A stretch of 64,000 nucleotides of DNA, from the NCBI RefSeq assembly GCF_014805625.2, contig NW_023998431.1, positions 4,595,067 through 4,659,066 of the forward strand, written 5' to 3'. Numbering within the stretch: position 1 is the stretch's first letter; the number at the start of each line of letters is the position of its first letter. Source of the DNA: Glossina fuscipes (Eukaryota; Arthropoda; Insecta; Diptera; Glossinidae). The translations under genes were made by a program, and so were the position numbers. The notes below the pieces were generated by a model, which was not told the DNA's origin, searched no databases, and worked only from the letters and a program-made list of their open reading frames with translations. Shown here piece after piece: positions 24,930 to 38,374 of the stretch.

Positions 24930-25760
24930 ATTGCAGCTGTCGTGTTTCCTTCCATACCAAGTTAAATGGACGAGAATCATGCCATCATAATAGATCTTTT
25001 TAATTCCTATTAGTCAAGTGACCTTCCAGTTCTATTCGATATTCCTCAAGGTAGCCACTTAGGGTCGATTTTATTTGTACTATATATTAATGATTGCCTT
25101 TCTGCGTCCTAGTCTTAATGTCCGCAGGCTATGGAAAATTATCGGCTTCATATAATTGGGAACGTTATTCCAATGTTCTTCAATCGGGTGTACTTAACTT
25201 GGATACATGGTGTCCGTTCAATTTCTTAACATTAAACTTTGGAACGATTTCAAAAGGATCGACATACGACAAAATACTTTATCGTGCCTCATAAACTCGA
25301 AAAAGGTACAAAAATTTTTTAATCTACAAATGCATTCATATAAATCTCTATAAGCAAAACAAAATTTGTGGTAGACATTTTAAAATGCGAACCGAGAAAA
25401 GTTCATGATCCTTATATTGCCAAGAAGATTTTATATGACCCTGATTAGATCAACAGTTGGATATGTTTTCGCAGTATCCCTATCCGTCCGTCCTATCATG
25501 GCTACGCAAAAATATTTGAATCTGACTAAAAACAATTCTTGCTTGCCGTGGGATTCCCCTTTCCCATCATCGCCATCCTATGAAAACAGACTATTATTAT
25601 TTGCTATATCTTTGCTAGAGAATCGTAATTTAGTTTTATACATCTGGTGTTTGGCAAAGTTCGAAAACTAATGTTAAAACTTAGTCAACGTAAATTCAAT
25701 TATGAATTCTTTAAGGAGGTTTCTTTCAATAAGGTTTATAAACTGATGTTCGTAGCGTAT
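24930..25760 (+). pseudogene. Jockey-superfamily non-LTR retrotransposon relic (reverse transcriptase)
   Basis: Three separated pieces, in order, resemble the C-terminal half of a LINE reverse transcriptase. From 25038 the frame reads IPQGSHLGSILFVLYIND, the conserved box before the YADD active-site strand. Around 25173-25293 comes LQSGVLNLDTWCPFNFLTLN, the box after YADD. From 25437 to 25671 comes the thumb-like end with LIRSTVGYVFAVSL, CLPWDSPF and YENRLLLF. The YADD motif itself is not found, and stops and frame changes separate the pieces. No endonuclease or gag part is seen upstream, so the copy is 5'-truncated as most LINE copies are. The pattern PQGSHLGP / PW.DPF / YENR is typical of the jockey superfamily; a finer assignment is not possible by eye. 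Confidence 0.75.
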
Positions 25761-28700
25761 TTAATGCGTACCATTATATATTCTCCCTATAATACAATGC
25801 TTATGTAATGTCGATGTCATACCTAAATAATACAAATTAATTAGCGTAGCATAGCGTAGCGTAACTCTTTCAACAAGCTTAAGGTGTTGAAACCACGAGC
25901 TCGTAAGCCTTTCGCATATTTTCGGCGACTTTGCGGTACATTCCCGCTTCAATGCTTATCAATAGTGCTAGCATTCCTAAGTAGGGCGTAAACATATGTT
26001 TTGTTTTTTATTTCCATTTTAGACACTCATTAATTTGTTTAGGTATAGTTTTTATGCTAAGTCCTTTCTCTTCATTTAATTTTAAGAAATAATCTATAGT
26101 TAAACCTTTCAATTTAATTACTTAATTTAAATGATATTCAAGTGTACCTGAATTGAAAAGAAACTGAAATTGAAAAACATATGTTAGATACTTAACCTAT
26201 ATATCTCAGTTGTTCTCCGTTGAAGCGCGTAAGTTGTCTGAAGCTTAGTAGTGTGTACTGCAAAAAGTAAATTATTCTTCAAAGAAGTGCTTTAAATGCT
26301 TGAAAGAACATATTGGAAAACCTACATAAATCATCTACTGCCGTCCTATTAGGCACCGCATTGTCCAGTACAGTACAGCATTTTCTTTGATTTTAAAGAA
26401 AGTCTTTAAATCTGAAAGAGACTGAATTCAAATTCAAATTTGTTTACACATTAACATAGAGAAATCATCCATTTCTTTCTATACTCTAATCCAATGCACA
26501 TGCACGCCCCACATACATCCATCACATCTATGCCTCCATTAATATCGCGCAGATAAGAACCTGTTTAATGCAAAAGTCTTTCATCAATTTGTCATGTTCA
26601 TCTCATGATAAATAGATAAGATTTAAACTAATCACAAGGAGAGCGATGGATAGAGAAAAATAAATTGCTTTGTGCGATCATTCGATAGATAGCGAGCTGC
26701 GAAGGATAACGCGAATAAATTAAAATCCGATAGACAGACAACGTCGAGCATTAAATAACCTGCATCGCGCAGGTCGTAATTATCGTCAAAAAATACCGTC
26801 AACCCTCATGAAAACCCATACATGGGTTTGTGTCGGAAAAATGAACCAATGTGATCTCAATTTGAAACCAATACATTTATGTACAAAATCATTATTTTTC
26901 ACTATATTCACAATAAAAAAGTAGGTTTAGTAAGGTTGTTTGCATTGTGGGCACAATATCAAATTTCTTCAAAATATGTCGAAAATTACTCCATAAAATT
27001 CGCATATTCATATATTAAGATTTTCTAGATTTAGGTTCCAAGTATTAGCTCAGATTTTAAGTATTATAATAATTACGAGTCAAAAGCCAAGCCTTAAAAT
27101 AATAATAAGATATCCGGAATATATGCATATGTTGATATAATAGATCTCCGTGGAAGTTGGATTTTTATTTTTTAAGAAAGTGTTGCCCAAGACCGATCAT
27201 AAACTAACATTATCTAACTACTATAAGCACAAAAGTACGTCTCGTCTGATCTGAATCAACTAAGTAATTACCATCTCAGATTTTGATTAAGTTAAGCTAA
27301 ATTAATTAAATTTTAATCATGTTTCTCTTTTTTTTTTAATTTTTTCATTTTTATCCCTCCCCGTAACACCCTGTCGCGATAGGAGTATCTCTTGAAACAT
27401 ATTTTATTCATGTTTTATGTTTATAATATATTCCGGCTAAATTGTAACTCTATCGACAACTCATCGCTAATAATTCCCATTGGCTGGATTGAATTGGAAA
27501 AATGATTTAAGGTCTATTCTTGATTGCTCCACTTCACGCAAATCTATATCGTTTGCATCCATACCTTCGCCATTATTACAACAATTACTATAATAATTGT
27601 ATAAAAATATGTAAGGTAGATATATGATGAAAATGCTTTGTTCGCATCACTTCATCTATGAACATTCTTCAGAATCTGTTGTGATTATTTTTAAGAAAAT
27701 TACATCCACGCAAGTGTCATGTTAGCAGTTCCTTTTCATCTGTCAGATATGTTTGCAAGCTGTGAGCGCGTGTAATTACGTAGAACTAAACCGTGTTTCC
27801 CTCTTCTTCTTTTCAGTAATCAGACGCCAATGTTTACAATATCTTTTAAATAACTTTGCTTTTTCATTCAATGTAATCGGCACCTAATTAACCGCTTTAG
27901 CATTTATGACTAAACGTATTTTGTAAGTAATACCAGGTATTGCGAATGCTTTGCATAACCTAAAATTTCGGGTTTCTATTCATTTAAGGTAATTCGTTTA
28001 TTATCATCAAGCATTTGCATCAAACAATTGCCAAAGAATTTTAAATATTGATCATACTTGCAAATGAGCCATACTTGCGTGATGGGTGGGCCTAAATTAA
28101 AACATTAAATAAAAAGAAAATGCTTAAATTTTGTTTGGAAAGCATTTCTAAATTGTTTCGTTGCAAGCCCACAAATATTTTGCATTGTATACGTTCTTTT
28201 CCTATTCGAACTTTGAAAATGAAAAAAATTTCGCAAACGGATTGACGGATGAATATAATCAAATCAATCACTCATGTTATTGGATATTCTTTTTTTTTTT
28301 TTTACGTTATAAATCATATAGGAAACTTAGAATATCCTCATTTTAGTATAGTGTGTATAGAAAGTTTTCTTTTTTCGTTTTAGTCACACGCATACATTTG
28401 TGATTCGTATATGGGGCTGCGTGCATATTTTATAAGGTTCGGTAAATGAAAATGGATTTATCTTCAGTTTACGAATAATTCATTGCCTTGTAGTATGGCA
28501 TCTAGTAAAACAATGTTTATGCATGTATTGCAATATTTATCTTGAGTAAATTGCTGCGAAGACAGGTTGACAATTGTCTGTTGATGTAACAAATCCATAA
28601 AGTTATAAATATTTAATGCAGAAATATGTGCACACATATGTATATATGCCTATGAATAAAATTAACCGTCTTTATGAAATATAAAAGTATAAAAATGAAT

Positions 28701-29049
28701 TAAAATTTGTAGAGAGGATTATTTATATATCAAAAATTTAGCTCATGCAGTACAAGAGTGATGTTGTAATAAGTCTAAGTTTCATTTAACAGGCGGATCT
28801 TTTCGGAGTGCATTTAATGTTTAAAGAGATTACCTAAAATGCATTCACAATTTTGCAAACACTTTGTAAACGAAACATTAAAAAATTCGAAAACGTTATT
28901 ATAGCAAATCCTACGCTTATTTATATAACGACTTTTCAATATAAGTCTTTATGCGAGGAAGTGGTCGAAGACGTTTTCCAATCCAAACCATTTTTCAATA
29001 GCGTTATTTCTTGCGTCAAATCGAGTCAGAGTGCGACAATTTCATAAAA

Positions 29050-29265
29050 AGATATCAGAAAATGTTACCTGTAGGCTGTAAACAAGAATAGAAAACGGAC
29101 AGACAGACAGATAGAAAGATAAGCTTAGACTGATTTAGAAAGTGATTCTACATCGATCGATATCATAGAAGATGAGTCTTTCTCAAATCCTTTTGGGTAT
29201 TGCATTCATCCGCAAAAATTTAATATACTTTTATATCACAAGTGGCGTAGGGTACAAAGAGATAC
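29050..29265 (-). repeat. Dispersed repeat, family A, minus-strand copy
   Basis: It contains ACGGACAGACAGACAGATAG, GAAAGTGATTCTACATCGAT, CGATATCATAGAAGATGAGT, TCCTTTTGGGTATTGCATTC and CAAGTGGCGTAGGGTAC in the reverse order of the plus-strand copies. Confidence 0.6.
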
Positions 29266-29329
29266 AACAGAATAGAATAACGTAATTTATGAACAAGAGA
29301 GAAGGAAAGTAAAAGTGTTTACAGTTTTT

Positions 29330-29720
29330 GTTACATAGGCGCGTGCGTGTGGTAAGCGTGTCCTCGAAATATTTGGATCAGTTTCAAATTTTTTTGCAAA
29401 TTTCATTTTTTCAAAGGGAAGAATGTTTACCACAAATACTACACAGGTGCGCAGACGGATGGATGGAAAGATGAGCAAACAGATACGCTTAGAAGCATTC
29501 TGAATTTAAAATTAGCTAAGAACTTATACAATTTAGGGGACTCTGCAAAAGGTATTGAAAAGTTATTGAACAAAAAATTGAAATTTGACACACCATGGTC
29601 TTAGGTAGGCATAGTCAGCTTTTCTCATTTTTGTAGAGATACTACAGCATTGTCCATAGCATATACGATCAAATTTTTGTAAATTTATCTGCTGTAGTTT
29701 ATAAGTAATTTTTTATTCCC
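29330..29720 (-). repeat. Dispersed repeat, family B, minus-strand fragment
   Basis: It matches 10530-10915 in order: AAATTTTTTTGCAAATTTCA, GAATGTTTACCACAAATACT, TTAGGTAGGCATAGTCAGC, ACAGCATTGTCCATAGCATA and TTTATCTGCTGTA. It lies directly after the family A copy at 29050-29265, so two elements sit side by side. The minus-strand open frame 29287-29478 lies mostly inside it. Confidence 0.55.
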
Positions 29721-29893
29721 TTTGAAAAAAAACTGAGATGCTCTCCGTTTACGTGGCACTGTAGGCGAGGTATAGCTTACATAGGTTTCAAAGTGTTGTT
29801 AACCGTGTAACACGTTCTGTTTATCGCGCCAACCTTAGAGATCATATCTCCTCCTTTGTCCATGTTTTCTTAAAACTCTCCTTTTCCGATTAT

Positions 29894-30103
29894 CTAAAGT
29901 TCATGTCGCTTATTTATCGTTGAAAGTCGATCCCCGAACCTTTCAACTGAAGGACTGCCGTTCTCCATACCCAAAAGAAACCCTCTCATATTAATACCAA
30001 GTTTGTCTAACGCATCAGCCAAACGATCTTTTACTGTTTTCATTACTAGATATTGGAACGCCTTAGTACCAAGTTTGAAAACCTTCGATGTTTCTTTGAA
30101 CAA
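29894..30103 (-). other. Unexplained 69-codon open frame on the minus strand
   Basis: Read on the minus strand, the frame contains KTVKDRLADALDKLGINMRG, FLLGMENGSPSVERFGDRLS and ends INKRHEL. Composition and residue order look more protein-like than the neighbouring random frames. It has no proper ATG at its 5' end (it would start at a TTG), is closed by a stop just upstream, and has no convincing acceptor, so it is not a complete gene. It could be the last exon of something, a transposon scrap, or chance. No family is recognised. Confidence 0.2.
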
Positions 30104-32539
30104 CGTTTAGAAGGAAACTTGCCTTAGTAGAAACAAAAAATATCTCTTCAACGAAATCAGCGAACCTGCTAACGCATACATGTAATAAATAACTTAACAG
30201 CGTTTAAAAACGATTTATTTGTCAAAGGCTATTCTCTCATGAGTTCGACTTGCATCTTAATGCAATATTCCCGGAAATACATCATGATGAGCGCTTTTTT
30301 TTTTTGCTTTATCTCCGGAGGTTTTATTACTTATGCACTTTGAAAGGAATTCCTTTGAAAAAGGAAAATAAAGGCTGTGAAACATGAAATATATGAGATA
30401 TGAAAGAAAAGAAATTAATATGCATAGTACGTTATATGAAGCAATTATTAAGAGAAATTAATCAAATTTGCATGTATTAAGGCGGTTTTTCACGTTGCGA
30501 ATTGCACGCTATTAACTCAGTCTACCTATTGCTTATCTCAGTATTAATGCAAAGACATTAGAATTTTTTTTTTTTTTTTTTTTGATTATCTAGAAATTGC
30601 AAACAGACATATTTCAATACATGCATTTATTTATTTATTTATTTGTTTTCGATATATTTTGGATCAATTTAAACCTAAACCTGTTTGCAAAGGAACAACA
30701 ATTTATTATGCTTCACTTCCTTAGCATCGAACAAATAAATATCTACGCACAAACTGATGCCAAGGAAATGATGTTCAACAACACAGTAATCAAAGGCATG
30801 CTTGCCCATCATCATGCTCTGTAGGGAGGTCTTGGCGTTGACACGGCTATAAAATGGAATTTAATACAACATTGGCAAAATGCCAAAACTGCAGGATTGA
30901 AGAGACAATAAAATTTATAGAGCAAGAAACTATAAATAATATTAAATGGTCTAAAAAGTATTTAGTTCACCGGCCGAAGGTCGAACCTCATCTATTAATC
31001 TAATTCAAACTTATACGCACTGACATTTAAGACTGGATAAAATTATTTATTTTTTTTTTCTTTTATATTCTAAATCCTGATTAGTAGGGTAAACGTATTG
31101 TTTTCCATCATTGAGTGTGATATATTTAACTATACCTACACACAAGATACACTCCTGACATTTATTTTTTAATTGTATGGAATTTATCCAAGTCCATCCC
31201 TCTGTACATGAACCTAGACTTATAAAGCAGAAACTTGTCAAAGATGTTGGTCTATAGGTTCCTGAAGTTATTTCATGCATTAAGAGTAAAAACGCAGACG
31301 CAGCTGCTTAAGAGTTCATATAATGTACATAAATTTCAAAATATTCAAATTGTTGTGCACACGATAGTCCACGATTGCAATTAAGGGTAACCGCAAATGA
31401 CATTTGAAACAAATATTTATCAAAGCCAGATGATTGACAAAATTGACACCGTTATCGAGCATCCCTTCGCAAAAAATTCGATTCCTGGCATCCCATTTTC
31501 ACTTTTATTTCACTTTATTACGGATAAAATTTCTGATTTCATGCAATACTAAGCATTTGTGCATTTATCCGTGCCAATACTAAAAGGACAGGCCACTGTA
31601 AATATATAAAAAAATTTTTTTTTGTTTTACTTAACGCCTTGGACCATCTACATGAAAACATGTACATGAAAAGTTATAGCTGCATGAAAATTCCTTCTTT
31701 GAAATTTCACGGTCTTTACGGAAGCCGGAATATTTTACTAATTGATTTCTAAATTCCTTAATGCTCTTAAAGCGGTCCCAAGCAGAACTATGTTATTTTA
31801 GCTCCATCATGAGCAGTCGAGTAGACAAAAATCGCTCTACGTTTGCGAGTTGAAATTCCAAATGCAATAAAATTTAATTCGGTCGTAGCCACCGTAAGTA
31901 TTCAATCGGATATCGATTGGGTGTACACTCACCCGTCTGCGGCCAACCCCCTTTCTCTATCTCTTCTTTCACTTGTTCGTGACTCCTGTAGTGTTACGCA
32001 AATAGGGAACATGTCTAGTTGTGGGTAGTAGGTCAAGTTAAACAAAGAAGAACCGGACTTAACTTTGAGTAGATATAAGGCTTCGCAGGCTTTGAGAGCT
32101 TCAGCCAAGAAATTACAAATTTAGAAACTGGCTAATTGCATTCCCATTTTCCTGGCATTTTCTCTATCATTTTACAAAATATAAAGTGCTATTCTGTGTT
32201 CGGATACGGCAGATGCGACAACAGTGGCACATTGTTTCTCCTTGATTGAAGAGACCGAAGAGCAATATTTAAACTTGCAAGGGCTGTGTTGCGAATCCTG
32301 TGGGCATCGATTAATAGAAAAAAATAATAAAAAATGTATTGTAATGAAAAGTAAATATGAATATAAAACATATTAAAATTTTAAAGACGCTTTCTCGAAA
32401 AACGAGTTTTCGAAACGGCCTACGAATGAACTTCTACAATCGTCATTATTTTCACTCGAGTTTTATGCAATATCTTTAAAACAGCAATTTTTAGGATTTT
32501 TGATTGATAGGATTTTTTCGATAGGTTAATTTGGACATT

Positions 32540-32880
32540 TTTATACCCCACACGACTCGTGGTGTAATTATATATTAAATTTGTGCAGAAGTACGTAACG
32601 TCTAGGAGGACTACTTACCTTTTACCTGTACCTACCTTTTATAATATCGAACGATTTAGAATCACTCTCTGAATCGATCCCGCCTTGTTTGTCCGTCAGG
32701 GCGTAATTTTTGAATTTGGTACAATGACGTTTTTTTGTCCATGAACGAACGCTATTGAAAATAGCCCTGATCAGCCCTCTTCTCTGCCCACTTTCTATAT
32801 GACGCCTTATTTTGAAAACTCGCTATATGAGTAACTCTGTTAATGCTAAGCGGAGTGGTATAGTGCGTTTAGTGATGGAC
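32540..32880 (+). repeat. Dispersed repeat, family A, plus-strand copy
   Basis: It starts TTTTTATACCCCACACGACT and continues with ATAATATCGAACGATTTAGA, TGTTTGTCCGTCAGG, TTGGTACAATGACG, GAACGCTATTGAAAATAG and GCGGAGTGGTATAGTGCGTT. The order and strand agree with 23930-24250. Confidence 0.6.
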
Positions 32881-33789
32881 CGTGTCTCAGTATTATGTTT
32901 TCATTTCTTAATATTAATTGTAAATTTAAAATGAAGTAAGAAAAAAAATCTTTGGAAATGAAAGGTGAAATAAACAAAAAACTGAAATTCAAAGTTCAAA
33001 TGAGTCTAAAAGACTTATCGCATTGAAGTTATTGTTGGCATCGCGTTGTGCCTTGCAACCTCAAATGCATCCTTTGCGGTAACATTTAGTGCGAAAAATT
33101 TTTCGAAATTTCAACGAAAAAAAATTTCTTTCTAGTAGTGAGTATTCTCGCAAATAATCTACAAGATTTAAAGCATCATCTAAGCTGAAAATCAAAAAAA
33201 AATTATTTTTTCTAGAAACTTTAGAATGATTTGCTCTTTCTCTTAAAAAAAATATCTATCGTTAAATTACATATATACCGCTTGGCAAACGTTTAAATAA
33301 TAAAACAAACATGTCGGTTACATATGAACAAATAAATAAATAATAAACAATTAAAATTAATTCAATCAATAAATCATACCAGAGCTGGGATGAACTTGAG
33401 AGGAAGACTAAAATCTTTCAAAATTTATTCTTTAACAGAACGCATTTAAATTTTCTTTCGAATTTTTGTTCAATTTAAATAAACATTTATGGTAAAATTA
33501 ATTTGATTTCGCCTACTAAAACTCATGCATATGCAACAGGCATCCCTTGTGGAACACAGTTAATCCACATCGCGCTGTACGCGAAACCGCGTTATACGAA
33601 ACGTTTTTATTTTCTATCTAAACTAAGATATAATTAAAACTTAGTTAATATAAATCAAGGCGATGTGGACCGTGTTACATCAACACCAAGCCTTAAGGTG
33701 TAAAACTTTATCATAGCTGAAACTTCGTACCACATCAAAATATGGACGAAAAAGTAAGTTAACCTTGAAATCTTTATAGAAAAAAAAAA

Positions 33790-34180
33790 AAAAAAACGTC
33801 ATAGTAGAGTACGGCCTACACTTAAATACCCTACACCACTTCGATCAATACGATTCTTCATATAACAGCCTTTCAAGGTAAGGTGTTGTGTGGGAAGAGC
33901 ACGAATAAGTCGTCCGATCCGAACCATTTTCAATAGCTTTCGTCCGCCCAGGCAAAACACATTAGTGTACCAAATTTCATCAAATTATCTCAGAAAAGTG
34001 CTTAGTGTGAGTTAAACGTAAGAAACCAAGACGAAAAATGGACGGACACACTTGGATGTATTCAGAGAATATTTCTGATTCTGTAAGCCGTGTTAAAATA
34101 ATCACAAATTTGGTACCGTAATGTGTCGAAACCGTGTCTGACAGATATCGCGTTATACGAGGAACACCTATGTACGTAGT
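33790..34180 (-). repeat. Dispersed repeat, family A, minus-strand copy
   Basis: It contains AATACCCTACACCACTTCGA, CCGATCCGAACCATTTTCAA, TAGTGTACCAAATTTCATCA, a GACGGACACACTTGGATGTA word and GATATCGCGTTATACGAGGA. This is the reverse order of plus-strand family A. The frame 33980-34207 on the minus strand lies inside it. Confidence 0.6.
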
Positions 34181-34520
34181 TGTTAATCTTTCATGATGAG
34201 TATGCAAAATGAACCTTAAAGCTAAGATAATTTTCTTACTTTTTATTTTTGAAATTATATATGTGCATACATAAATTTATACATATATATATGTATATGT
34301 TTATTTGTTTGTATTTTATATTCGCTTCGAGCTTTAGATTCATAAAAATGAAAACTAAGTACAACTAACACTTTTTTCGTGTTCTATTATCTTTGCTTAA
34401 ATTTTCTTTTTGTTTTTTTGAAAGTAAGCCCAACCATAGGAATATGTACGATATAAACAATGCCACATATATGGCTCTTTTCCCCCTTCCCCCTCCCTCT
34501 CTCTATCACTCTGATACACA

Positions 34521-34551
<31 letters not shown>

Positions 34552-34552
34552 C
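34521..34552 (+). repeat. (CT)n simple repeat
   Basis: A CT dinucleotide run followed by a T-rich patch. It accounts for the Leu/Ser-rich and Arg/Glu-rich open frames around it on both strands. A TA run follows at 34677-34697. Confidence 0.9.
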
Positions 34553-37500
34553 CTTTTTTTTTTCTCTTTCTTCGGGTGTGTAACAAATACAAGCTGCCAA
34601 CACCATTCGCCACCGGCGCCATTCAGTTGTAGTCAATTTAACTTGTATGTGCGCATGCATATATAAACATATGTATATTATATATATATATATATATGCA
34701 AAATAAATGTAAGGCAACAATAACCACTCAACTCTTATGTTTTTTCCATGCTTTTACTCCGGCAACTAACTACACAAACCCGTGTGCTCTTGCATAAATC
34801 TGCATTTTCTTTGTACATGTTTACTCGTTCAAATTAGACAACTATGCCTTACCTCTGCTTTCGTAGGCACGCTTTTACACTAACACAAGAGTTATTCCCC
34901 TACTTTTTTTCTTTATGGGATAAATATGTGGAACTTGAAATTGTTGAGGAAAAAAGTTAAGGAAAAATAAGTAACAAAACAATATTTCTTTACTTAAAGC
35001 AGATCTTGGATACGAAAGACTTAAGGCTAATGTGCTAATTGATTTTCATGGTATATCTTAATCAGATATTTAAAGTTTTTAATTTCACTATGGGCTATAA
35101 ATCATGAATTGCATTTAAAAATAAATTGCATTTTTGTGTCCCACCATCTTGTTAAGAATACTGCAGTTTTTAAGCTATTAGGCCAGCGAGCGCGTAGTGA
35201 CTCCAAATAATTTTCGATCTCTATTTACATTATCGTTTTCAGAATATTAATGCTTCATTCTAGTTTTCTGTGTCAATTTGTGATCAGAGTGTGTGTTTAC
35301 TCTCTGCATGAAACACAACACCCGAACAAAGAGACAGATTGACAATTAAGTGGAATCAAAAAGACTTGTATGTAGGCATCAAGTGGCCTTTAAAGCGTAT
35401 TTTTAGATGTTACAAATAAATATGATTCCAGCCTTTGGCGATGAATATCGTAAAGAATTTCAGTTTAGATGAAACTTTTTGATGTCCCCATTTATAATGC
35501 TAGATTTGATATGGAGTTCCATGAAACACTTAAAATTTTTCATTTGAAAAATTGGCGGATAGATCGAACATCTATAGATCTCCTTATAAGATATTTGAAA
35601 AACATGTATATAAAATTAAATAAATTTAAAACAATAAGCTACTTATAAGATTAGAAAGGAATATTGCTCAAAATACACTCAATTATTAGATGGAGGAAAA
35701 TTTGTTAATATTTTGGGAGCAATCTATTTGACCATCAAGGTCCATCTCTTCAAGTTCTTTAAATTATCATAATTAAAACATCGATCAGTCAATATTCTAG
35801 TATAATTCCTTTACTTAAAATAACTGGGGAATATAAAAAATTTGGAATGGAGAGTACTGCAAGTGTAATTGGACCTTTCTGTCGAAACGATAATTGCATA
35901 AGAAACTTAGCCACCTAAGTTTGTTCTTTTCGACTTGTCGGTAAAATATAAAACTTTGATGGCTGCAGCGTTACCCATTTATTGTTGCAGTAAGTTTCAA
36001 GAGCTTGTAACGTATTGCATTCAGCTGATCCCCTTAAATATACCCTTGATGGCACGAGATTTGAGTTCTGATGTTGAAATGGATAATCGTGTATCGGCTG
36101 ACCTAAAGCCACTTAAAACTTGGCACAAGAATTGTGTCAAGAGATCTTCTTGTCATCATTAGTTGCAGTTTAGTTAATATCACCCTTTACACATTCAAAA
36201 CTGCTATGCGATATGGAGTTCTATTTGCCTTGTCACTAAATTATTCGCAAAATCTTTAAATGTTTTCTTTACAAGTTTGGTTCATTTCTTTAAGAATTTA
36301 ATTTGGATGTAATTCTCGATAAACGTTCAGTATATCGGAATATTTTCTAATTCTAAAATATTCTCCTTAGCCTTTAAAATCAACACTTCTAGTCGAGATA
36401 AGTTACTTCTAACACATAGACTCGAATGAAATATGTTCTTAGTAAAGTTGTTCTACTTAACGTTTTTCCGTTAAGTGTCGCAAAAACATCGCTCTCCTAA
36501 GTAATAAGGCTAACGCCTAATCCCAAAGCTTATTGCTTACAATTTTGCAAGTTACTTCGTTACTCATGCGGAAAAATTAAATGCTAGTTATGGCTTTACT
36601 TTGATCTGAAGGAGTATTTCAAAGAATTAAGCGTATGGTAAATAATGGGAAGAGGACTAAAACCGTGTAAGACTTTGGGGCCAAAGGGAAATATTGAAGA
36701 TTCATACGAAAAATATAAAAATTGAATTTTGTCCTCACCCCCCATCCGCCCCTGACACATATATTTCCTCATCAAGTTAATGTAATCCATATCACTAGAA
36801 AGTGTTCGGTTTTGTAAAAGAAGAAAATCAAAAAAAAAAAAAAAAAAGACATAATAAATAAACATTTTTTTCAAGTCCTATTGTCATAATATTCCATCAT
36901 CGTAAAAATGCTTGCGTTACGATTAATTAGCGCTTATGTAATTACTTTAGCTTTTTGTGCAGTAACATAACGTAAATGTAGCGGTGCAATTGAGTTCGCT
37001 GCCATAACGGAATAAACGAATAAAATTGCCTGAAACCATAAACTCACTCTATATATTTGCAAAAGTTTTTTAAAAGCCTTATATCGGATTTACCGCACAC
37101 AGCGTATGAAAATGTTTTTAAAGATCCTCAACAATGACTGACGTGTAAATATGGAATTTAAGAGTTTCTGTTTTAAACTGCATTTATTTTCAATTTAATC
37201 CTATAGACGTGTAATTAGTGCGGTGTCAGTAAGCCAATCAGGCTTGATTTTAAACCGATATATATGCTGATGAGTTGAACGTAATTTAAATACAAATTAA
37301 AAAAAAAAAAAAAAAAATTCTATTTATTATCGAAATAAAGGCGTAGACAGTTTAAGTTTTTAGGAAAGAGGCATTTTATTTATTTTTTTTTTTCTAAAGA
37401 ACGCACCGAAAATGTGTCATAAACAAGCAAGATTTGGTTTGTTTTTTGCAATTTTTGCTTATATTTTTGCCAAAACTTTCCGCAATATGTCGACGTCGTT

Positions 37501-38374
37501 GCTAAGAAATTTCGATTATTTTATGTAGAATGTCATCGCTGAGATTTTTATTTGCTTACTTATTTACTTGATATATCCGTAAATGTGAAGATTACAGGCG
37601 CTATAGAAAAAGGTAGGCGCGTTCACTTAACTGCATGATTTTCATTGGCAGTGTGACATGTAGAACCGTCTTATCGAAGCACATGTCTTCCATACTTATT
37701 ATCATTTCATCTGAACTTTAAAGCTTATTATAGGGAAACTCTCTTATAAAGCAATCATCATTTTCAATCTACATATATACTTTACACATTGAAAACGGTT
37801 CCCGATGGCAGCAAAAGCTCATAGAATACATAAAATATTACGCGTTTATTTTTAATAAAAAGAATGGTGCAAAAATACCCATCGTTTAAGCGAATTCGCG
37901 TAGCAAGGCTAGAGTTCATTCTAACGATACTTTCTGCATTCAAGTTTCACATATTCCTTGCGAAGGTACAACGCTACAGCAGAAATATTACCGAAAAGAA
38001 CAAAAATTGATTTGTTTTCGTATCGGATATTTCGCGGTTATTTCGCCGCAACTTCTGAAGTAAAGTATTTGAGTTAATGTGAATCTCTATCACTCGTTTT
38101 CCCACTTTTTTAAAAATTTCAGAATGCTTTGCTAATAGTGGGACATTTTTGTCGCGAGAACTCAGGCACCTAAGTAGCCACAACAAATATTTATACGAAC
38201 TTGTTAACTGGTATCAACTTACAGTCCCTTTCTCGCTACTATAAGCGAATTGTGTCAGTTGAGCGTGTGAATCCAGTAGCAATTTATCTTCTAGTGTGGA
38301 CCACAAGGGACCTTGTCGTTATTATTTGGTTCTTTTACGATTGAGATTATGGGGTGATATCATTGCTTCATCTT

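Noticed and set aside
31801..31892. GTAAGT at 31891 after GTAGCCACC, as an exon end
   Set aside because: All three frames from possible acceptors upstream meet stops, so no coding exon fits.
35915..36162. Overlapping open frames on both strands with slightly better composition
   Set aside because: No motif, no splice partner and no repeat match; kept only as a note.
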